From the NCBI RefSeq assembly GCF_042263505.1, contig NZ_JBHKFI010000003.1, forward strand, positions 62,001-126,000: 64,000 nt of DNA, given 5' to 3'. The notes beneath the pieces are model-generated. The model worked only from the letters and a program-made list of their open reading frames with translations. It had not been told where the DNA came from and ran no database searches. Positions 59,597-64,000 of the stretch are shown here, piece after piece (position 1 is the stretch's first letter; each line of letters begins with the position of its first letter). Origin of the DNA: Bacillus_BE sp042263505. Its GTDB lineage: Bacteria; Bacillota; Bacilli; Bacillales; Cytobacillaceae. The position numbers and the translations under genes are program-made.

Positions 59597-60790
59597 TTAA
59601 GGATTTACAATTGTCTTAAACTGTTGTTTTCCGTCAACGAATTCAAGAATTGTAGCTGATTTAACTGGGTTATGATTTTCATCAAGAGTTAAGTTACCTG
59701 ATACTAATGCTAGGTCTTTTGTTTCAGCAAGAGCCTTTTGAATTTTTGCTGGATCTGCTGAACCTGCACGTTTGATTGCATCAGCTAAGAAGTAAGCTGT
59801 GTCATATCCAAGAGCATTGAAGGCATCAGGAGTTTTTCCGTCATATTTCGCTCCAAATGCTTTTACAAAGTCTTGAACCTTTTGATCTTTTGTGTTTCCG
59901 GAAGAATAGTGGTTTGTAATAAATGTATTATTTAATGCTTCTCCACCAGCAAGTTCTACTAGCTTAGGAGAATCCCAACCATCTCCACCCATGAATGGAA
60001 CATCAATGCCTAATTCACGACCTTGTTTTACAATTAGACCAACTTCTTCATAGTAGCCTGGTACGAATACAAAGTCTGGTTTAGCTGCTTTGATACGAGT
60101 TAATGTTGAATGGAAGTCAGTATCCTTCGCAACGTAAGCTTCCTCGGCAACAACTTTCCCACCATTTTTCTCATAAACTTCTTTAAATGCTTTTGCAAGA
60201 CCCTTTGCATAATCACTTGCACTATCAATATAGATAGCAGCTTTCTTAGATTTCAAATCTTGAGTAGCAAAGTTTGCTGCCACTTGACCTTGGAATGGGT
60301 CAATAAAGCATGTTCTGAAAATATAATCTTTCACTTTTCCGTCTTTACTAGTGATGTCTGGACTTGTACCTGTAGGTGTAATAAGCGGAATTTTGTTTTC
60401 TTCAGCAACTTGGACCTGTGCTAAAGTATTTGTACTTGTAGCTGCACCAATAATTGCGGCTACTTTATCTTGGCTTTGCAATTTAAGTGCACCACTAGTA
60501 GCCTCTGCAGCATCAGACTTATTGTCTACTTTAACAAGCTCAATTTTCTTGCCATCAATGCCATCTTTATTAATCTCGTCAATTGCCAGTTCAAGACCTT
60601 GTTCAATGGATGATCCATAAGATGCCACTTGTCCGGATAACTCTAGATTTGCACCAATTTTAATGGTGTCTCCACCTTTAGTACCTGAACTTTCGCTGCC
60701 CCCACTGCTCTTTGAACCACTACAACCAGCCATAACACCAGCTGCTAGAGATAAAGATAGAAAAATACTTGCTAGCTTTTTCTTTTTCAT
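59597..60790 (-). CDS. livJ: branched-chain amino acid-binding lipoprotein LivJ
   Basis: 397 residues. Signal peptide with lipobox VMAGC (Cys23), followed by a Ser/Gly-rich linker (GSKSSGGSESSGTKGG). Type I periplasmic-binding fold: IKIGANLELSGQVASYGSSIEQGLELAIDE near 45-75, IIGAATSTNTLAQVQVAEENKIPLITPTGTSP near 115-145 with the substrate-binding Thr/Ser, and GGDGWDSPKLVELAG near 268. SD CAGGGGGAA. First gene of the operon. A CodY-like box lies about 109 bp upstream. Confidence 0.95.
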   Translation of the reverse strand: MKKKKLASIFLSLSLAAGVMAGCSGSKSSGGSESSGTKGGDTIKIGANLELSGQVASYGSSIEQGLELAIDEINKDGIDGKKIELVKVDNKSDAAEATSGALKLQSQDKVAAIIGAATSTNTLAQVQVAEENKIPLITPTGTSPDITSKDGKVKDYIFRTCFIDPFQGQVAANFATQDLKSKKAAIYIDSASDYAKGLAKAFKEVYEKNGGKVVAEEAYVAKDTDFHSTLTRIKAAKPDFVFVPGYYEEVGLIVKQGRELGIDVPFMGGDGWDSPKLVELAGGEALNNTFITNHYSSGNTKDQKVQDFVKAFGAKYDGKTPDAFNALGYDTAYFLADAIKRAGSADPAKIQKALAETKDLALVSGNLTLDENHNPVKSATILEFVDGKQQFKTIVNP

Positions 60791-61255
60791 TGAATTTCCC
60801 CCTGTTTTTTATTAATACTATTTTGTAAAGCGATTCGGTATGTCGCATCCCCTTGTTGTACCAATTTTCAAACGAAAGTCATTATTCCTAATAAAAATAA
60901 TATTCTGAAAATATTGTACATGATATCTTTTTATTCGTCTAGTATCAATTTACTATTATTAAAATATTATTTTTTTGAAACGAATTCGTAGAGAAATTCC
61001 ATACAAAAACGTTTAAATGGCTGATTTCTTTGATGCCCTTCCATATAAGCCTTGATTATGATAAGTTTGGCACCGATTAGAGGGCTCTTACCTTCATACA
61101 TAAATTGGAAATGACTTTCCTTTAAAAACTAATATGAGAATAATAATTCCTTTCCATTTATATTTATTAATCATCACCCAATACATGCTTAAGCGAATTT
61201 TGGGTAACCCTACCAAATAGAAATTTGTTTATTAATGGTAGGGGATGACCTTTAT
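60791..61255. other. 465-bp divergent spacer livJ/formate-nitrite transporter
   Basis: AT-rich, no gene. Contains the CodY-like box (60899-60913) and a weaker half-match (AATTTTC...GAAA at about 60863-60877). No convincing Fnr dyad before the transporter was found. Confidence 0.5.
60899..60913 (-). promoter_or_regulatory. CodY-like box before livJ
   Basis: AATATTCTGAAAATA matches the CodY consensus AATTTTCWGAAAATT at 13 of 15 positions. CodY repression of branched-chain amino acid uptake when Ile/Leu/Val are plentiful is standard in Bacillaceae. Confidence 0.65.
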
Positions 61256-62062
61256 ATGGAAGTACTATCTCTAAAGGAAGTAGAAAAATTAGCATTAAAA
61301 AAAAATAGAGTTTTTAAAGAAAACCAATGGCATTACATTGCTAGAGCAATGCTAGCCAGTATGTTTATTGGCTTTGGTGTTATCGTTGCCTTTAAAACGG
61401 GAAACTTCTTCTACCTTGTTCACTCCCCCTTAGCCTATCCAATGGCAGCCCTAACCTTTGGAGCAGCCATCATTTTAATCGCCTATGGCGGAGGGGATTT
61501 GTTTACTGGAAACACCTTCTACTTCACCTTCGCTGCCCTCCGGCAAAAAATGAGCTGGATGGAGGTAATCCGGCTTTGGATATACAGCTATGGGGGCAAT
61601 ATTTTAGGAGCAATGGCTTTTGCCTTGCTTATTTTTACAACTGGTCTTTTTAACGATCCGGAGGTCAATGGCTTTTTATTAGCGGTTGCCGAGAAAAAAA
61701 TCCATGCCTCAACCATGCAATTATTTTTCCGAGGGATCTTATGTAACTGGCTTGTCTGCTTAGCCTTTTTCATCCCTATGAATTTAAAAGGGGATGGCCC
61801 CAAATTATTTACGATGATGTTGTTTGTGTTTTGCTTCTTTATTTCCGGATATGAGCACAGTATTGCTAATATGTGTACCTTTGCGATTTCATTAGTCTTA
61901 AATCATCCAGAATCAATCTCATTTCGAGGTGTCATCCATAATCTGATTCCCGTTACAATTGGGAACATGATTGGTGGAGGCATCCTAATGGGGGTTCTAT
62001 ACCACTATGTAAATAAGCCCTATTTTGCTGAATCTGAAAATGAAACTCCAAGCGAATCATAA
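61256..62062 (+). CDS. formate/nitrite transporter (FNT family)
   Basis: 268 residues from ATG at 61256 (SD GGTAGGGGATG); the ATG at 61235 has no SD. Six membrane helices. FNT blocks: AMLASMFIGFGVIVAF near 30-45, GGGDLFTGNTFYFTF near 80-95 (omega loop), LCNWLVCLAFFIPMNLKGDGPK near 160-181 and SGYEHSIANMC near 200 with the central pore His in YEHS, N-terminal cytoplasmic helix present. Moves formate or nitrite; with mobA/moaDE and a Crp/Fnr regulator elsewhere in the window, nitrite is plausible. Similar to B. subtilis YwcJ. Confidence 0.92.
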   Translation: MEVLSLKEVEKLALKKNRVFKENQWHYIARAMLASMFIGFGVIVAFKTGNFFYLVHSPLAYPMAALTFGAAIILIAYGGGDLFTGNTFYFTFAALRQKMSWMEVIRLWIYSYGGNILGAMAFALLIFTTGLFNDPEVNGFLLAVAEKKIHASTMQLFFRGILCNWLVCLAFFIPMNLKGDGPKLFTMMLFVFCFFISGYEHSIANMCTFAISLVLNHPESISFRGVIHNLIPVTIGNMIGGGILMGVLYHYVNKPYFAESENETPSES

Positions 62063-62173
62063 AAGGCAGAGTTCCAATCAAAAATCATTTCATTTATCAA
62101 AATATTTTATTTAAATTGGCATTTCATAATATGTTATGATGGAATTATCTTGTTCTAGGGAGATGAAGGAAAG

Positions 62174-63403
62174 TTGAAAAGTGAAATCATCGAAAGATTT
62201 ACCTCTTATGTAAAAGTGGATACACAATCCAATGAAAATAGCGAAACATGCCCTTCAACAGAAGGTCAATGGACTCTTCTCCGTATGCTTGTTGAAGAAT
62301 TAAAAACCATTGGAATGACAGATGTCACCATTGATGAAAATGGATATGTGATGGCAACGCTTCCTTCCAATACGGATAAAGAAATACCAACGATTGGATT
62401 TTTATCCCACGTAGATACAGCGACTGACTTTACTGGTAAAAATGTAAATCCACAAATTGTGGAAAACTACGATGGCAATGATATTACATTAAATGACGAA
62501 TTACATATCGTCCTTTCACCTAAGGATTTTCCAAGTCTTCGTGAATATATTGGGCAAACAATCATCACTACAGACGGCACAACCCTTCTTGGGGCTGATG
62601 ATAAAGCTGGTGTGACCGAAATCATGACGGCAATGGCTTACTTAATTCAGCATCCTGAAATTAAGCACGGAACAATTCGTGTTGCCTTCACACCCGATGA
62701 AGAAATTGGCAGAGGTCCGCATAAATTTAATGTCGAAGCCTTCCAAGCAAAATATGCCTATACTGTAGATGGAGGTCCACTTGGAGAGCTACAATATGAA
62801 AGCTTTAATGCTGCAAGTGCGAAAATCACCATCAAAGGAAATAATATCCACCCCGGCTCTGCTAAAGGAAAAATGATTAATTCAACCAAAATTGCCATGG
62901 AATTAAACCAAATGCTCCCTAAGAAGGAAGCTCCAGAATACACAGATGGATACGAAGGCTTCTATCATCTCCTTTCATTAAACGGTGATGTTGAGCAAAC
63001 CAATATGTATTATATTATCCGTGATTTTGATAAGAAAAAATTTGATCAACGAAAAGAAACGATGAAACAAATTGTCAGTGACCTTCAAACAAAGTACGGA
63101 GAAGATCGACTTGCCCTTGAACTTCATGATCAATACTTTAACATGAAGGATAAAATCGAACCAGTGAAGGAAATTGTTGATATCGCCTACAAGGCAATGG
63201 AAAATATAGATATCAAACCGCTTGTAAACCCAATTCGTGGGGGTACAGATGGCTCACAACTTTCCTACATGGGACTGCCAACACCGAATATTTTTACCGG
63301 TGGGGAAAACTTCCACGGAAAATATGAATATGTTTCAGTTGATAATATGGTGAAAGCAACCAACGTGATTATCGAAATTACGAAGCTTTTTGCTGAGAAA
63401 TAA
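62174..63403 (+). CDS. pepT: tripeptide aminopeptidase (peptidase T)
   Basis: Releases N-terminal residues from tripeptides. 409 residues from TTG at 62174 (SD GGAGATGAAGG). M20 metallopeptidase: FLSHVDTATDF near 76 (zinc His and catalytic Asp), TLLGADDKAGVTEI near 138 (bridging Asp), FTPDEEIGRGPHKF near 173 (Glu base and ligand), YTVDGGPLGEL near 195, and the C-terminal His in TGGENFHGKYEYVS near 376. Dimerisation lid from about 210 to 315. Monocistronic; CodY often controls pepT, but no clear box was found. Confidence 0.95.
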   Translation: MKSEIIERFTSYVKVDTQSNENSETCPSTEGQWTLLRMLVEELKTIGMTDVTIDENGYVMATLPSNTDKEIPTIGFLSHVDTATDFTGKNVNPQIVENYDGNDITLNDELHIVLSPKDFPSLREYIGQTIITTDGTTLLGADDKAGVTEIMTAMAYLIQHPEIKHGTIRVAFTPDEEIGRGPHKFNVEAFQAKYAYTVDGGPLGELQYESFNAASAKITIKGNNIHPGSAKGKMINSTKIAMELNQMLPKKEAPEYTDGYEGFYHLLSLNGDVEQTNMYYIIRDFDKKKFDQRKETMKQIVSDLQTKYGEDRLALELHDQYFNMKDKIEPVKEIVDIAYKAMENIDIKPLVNPIRGGTDGSQLSYMGLPTPNIFTGGENFHGKYEYVSVDNMVKATNVIIEITKLFAEK

Positions 63404-63548
63404 ACGAAAAAAGCACTGGAGTATCCTTACAGGTTCCGTAACTATCGCAAAACGTCAATTTACACAGGAAAATGCAAACCAAAATGTAATCCTTTTTGCA
63501 CTCAAAAATGTAGGACAAATGGTAAGGCTAGAGAAATGAAAAAACATT

Positions 63549-63586
63549 AGAAATAGCAAGGGTTTATACCCTTGCTATTTCTGCTT
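63549..63586 (+). terminator. terminator after pepT
   Basis: AGAAATAGCAAGGGT and its complement form a 15-bp perfect stem with a four-base TTAT loop about 145 bp past pepT. Confidence 0.8.
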
Positions 63587-63683
63587 TTAATGGCTAATTC
63601 TTCGGATTGCGAATGACGAATGATGCGCATTAAAAAGTTTACAAACCATTTTCGCCTTCTCCTTATCGATTTCGTGTAGGTAT

Positions 63684-63885
63684 GAGAATTTATAGGCAGA
63701 GAATTTCCGGCTAATGTATATCGAGGAAGCCTAAGAAGCCGATATAAGCGGAGATATTCCGATTAAGTGCTCTAAATAAGACAAAATCCAAAGATTTTGA
63801 TCATATAAACGGAAAAATTCCCCTTATTTTTAAGGAAATATGGGTATTTCCCAATTTAGACGGAATTTTTCCGTTTATTTTTCAT
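63684..63885. repeat. phased palindromic motif array (array C)
   Basis: Four copies of an approximately 27-bp palindromic motif near TAAACGGAAWWWTTCCGTTTA: TTCC of each core begins at 63705, 63757, 63818 and 63869, so spacings are 52, 61 and 51 bp. Copies 3 and 4 contain a perfect 17-bp inverted repeat (63805-63821 and 63862-63878). Conservation is restricted to the palindrome; spacers are unrelated. Confidence 0.75.
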
Positions 63886-64000
63886 ACACAGTAAAATCAA
63901 CATTCAGTTATTACAGAGGCTAACCTTAAATTTAAAAAAACAATATTTTTCTGTAGATCAATTTGCAAGTAAAAATGTCGTGTATTTTGCTGCGGTGCAC

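Larger units (their letters stand above)
63404..64000. other. 597-bp right-edge stretch: terminator and palindrome array
   Basis: No gene supported. Contains the pepT terminator (63549) and motif array C (63691-63880). The last 120 bp are AT-rich without a recognisable signal. Confidence 0.55.

Overview
The window looks like the chromosome of a low-GC, endospore-forming member of the Bacillaceae. Most gene pairs follow the Bacillus subtilis rpoE-to-pdxK order: rpoE, fatty-acid genes, fadF, cls, argS, ywiB, speB, speE, pbpG, ywhD, ywhC, ywhB, ywgA, ywfO, rsfA, lipL, pta, hemQ, gerQ, ywdK, ywdI, ung and pdxK. Sporulation and germination genes (pbpG, rsfA, gerQ), bacillithiol synthesis (bshB2) and gerQ/rsfA-type promoters fit this. 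The exact genus cannot be fixed from the sequence. No rRNA, tRNA, prophage, intact transposase or CRISPR array was seen.

Layout. 0-12.7 kb: the delta subunit of RNA polymerase, then a leftward fatty-acid and branched-acid catabolism cluster (thiolase, 3-hydroxyacyl-CoA dehydrogenase, two acyl-CoA dehydrogenases, a TetR regulator, fused isobutyryl-CoA mutase) and the electron-transfer oxidoreductase fadF, with FadR-type operators before both transcription units. 12.8-23 kb: cardiolipin synthase, a XapX protein, argS/ywiB, polyamine synthesis (speE, speB), PBP2d and the ywhDCB genes. 23.3-35 kb: ywgA, ywfO, ywzC, rsfA, lipL, pta, hemQ, gerQ, ywdK, ywdI, an overlooked 53-residue cysteine protein, ung and a DUF4230 protein. 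35-43.4 kb: a partial molybdopterin cluster (moeB, moaD, moaE, mobA), a lantibiotic-immunity-like ABC transporter with its two-component system, and pdxK. 43.6-56 kb: accessory genes including yojF/bshB2, a Crp/Fnr regulator, a soluble sugar dehydrogenase lipoprotein, a HAD phosphatase, an AlkD-like repair protein, a double P-loop ATPase, YbaK, a GH13 glucosidase, a thioredoxin-reductase-like flavoprotein, an ABC exporter remnant and a DAACS symporter. 56-64 kb: a complete branched-chain amino-acid ABC importer (livJHMGF), a formate/nitrite transporter and pepT.

The regulatory layer is readable. There is a perfect cre box near -57 of pta, a LacI/CcpA-type operator before the glucosidase, a CodY-like box before livJ, a sigma-F promoter before rsfA, FadR-type boxes before the fatty-acid genes and Fnr-like dyads near the Crp/Fnr gene.

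The most unusual content is intergenic. Three motif arrays, each lying just beyond a Rho-independent terminator, carry dyad-symmetric cores spaced at near-integral helical turns: 15 cores of TTATTCGCGA type at about 20 bp, 11 units at about 52 bp, and 4 palindromes at 52/61/51 bp. Separately, three copies of a structured element bounded by TTTAT (two of about 322 bp, one 163-bp deletion derivative) look like transposase-less IS200/IS605-type elements or orphan guide-RNA scaffolds. Two of them are inserted exactly at the stop codons of neighbouring genes.
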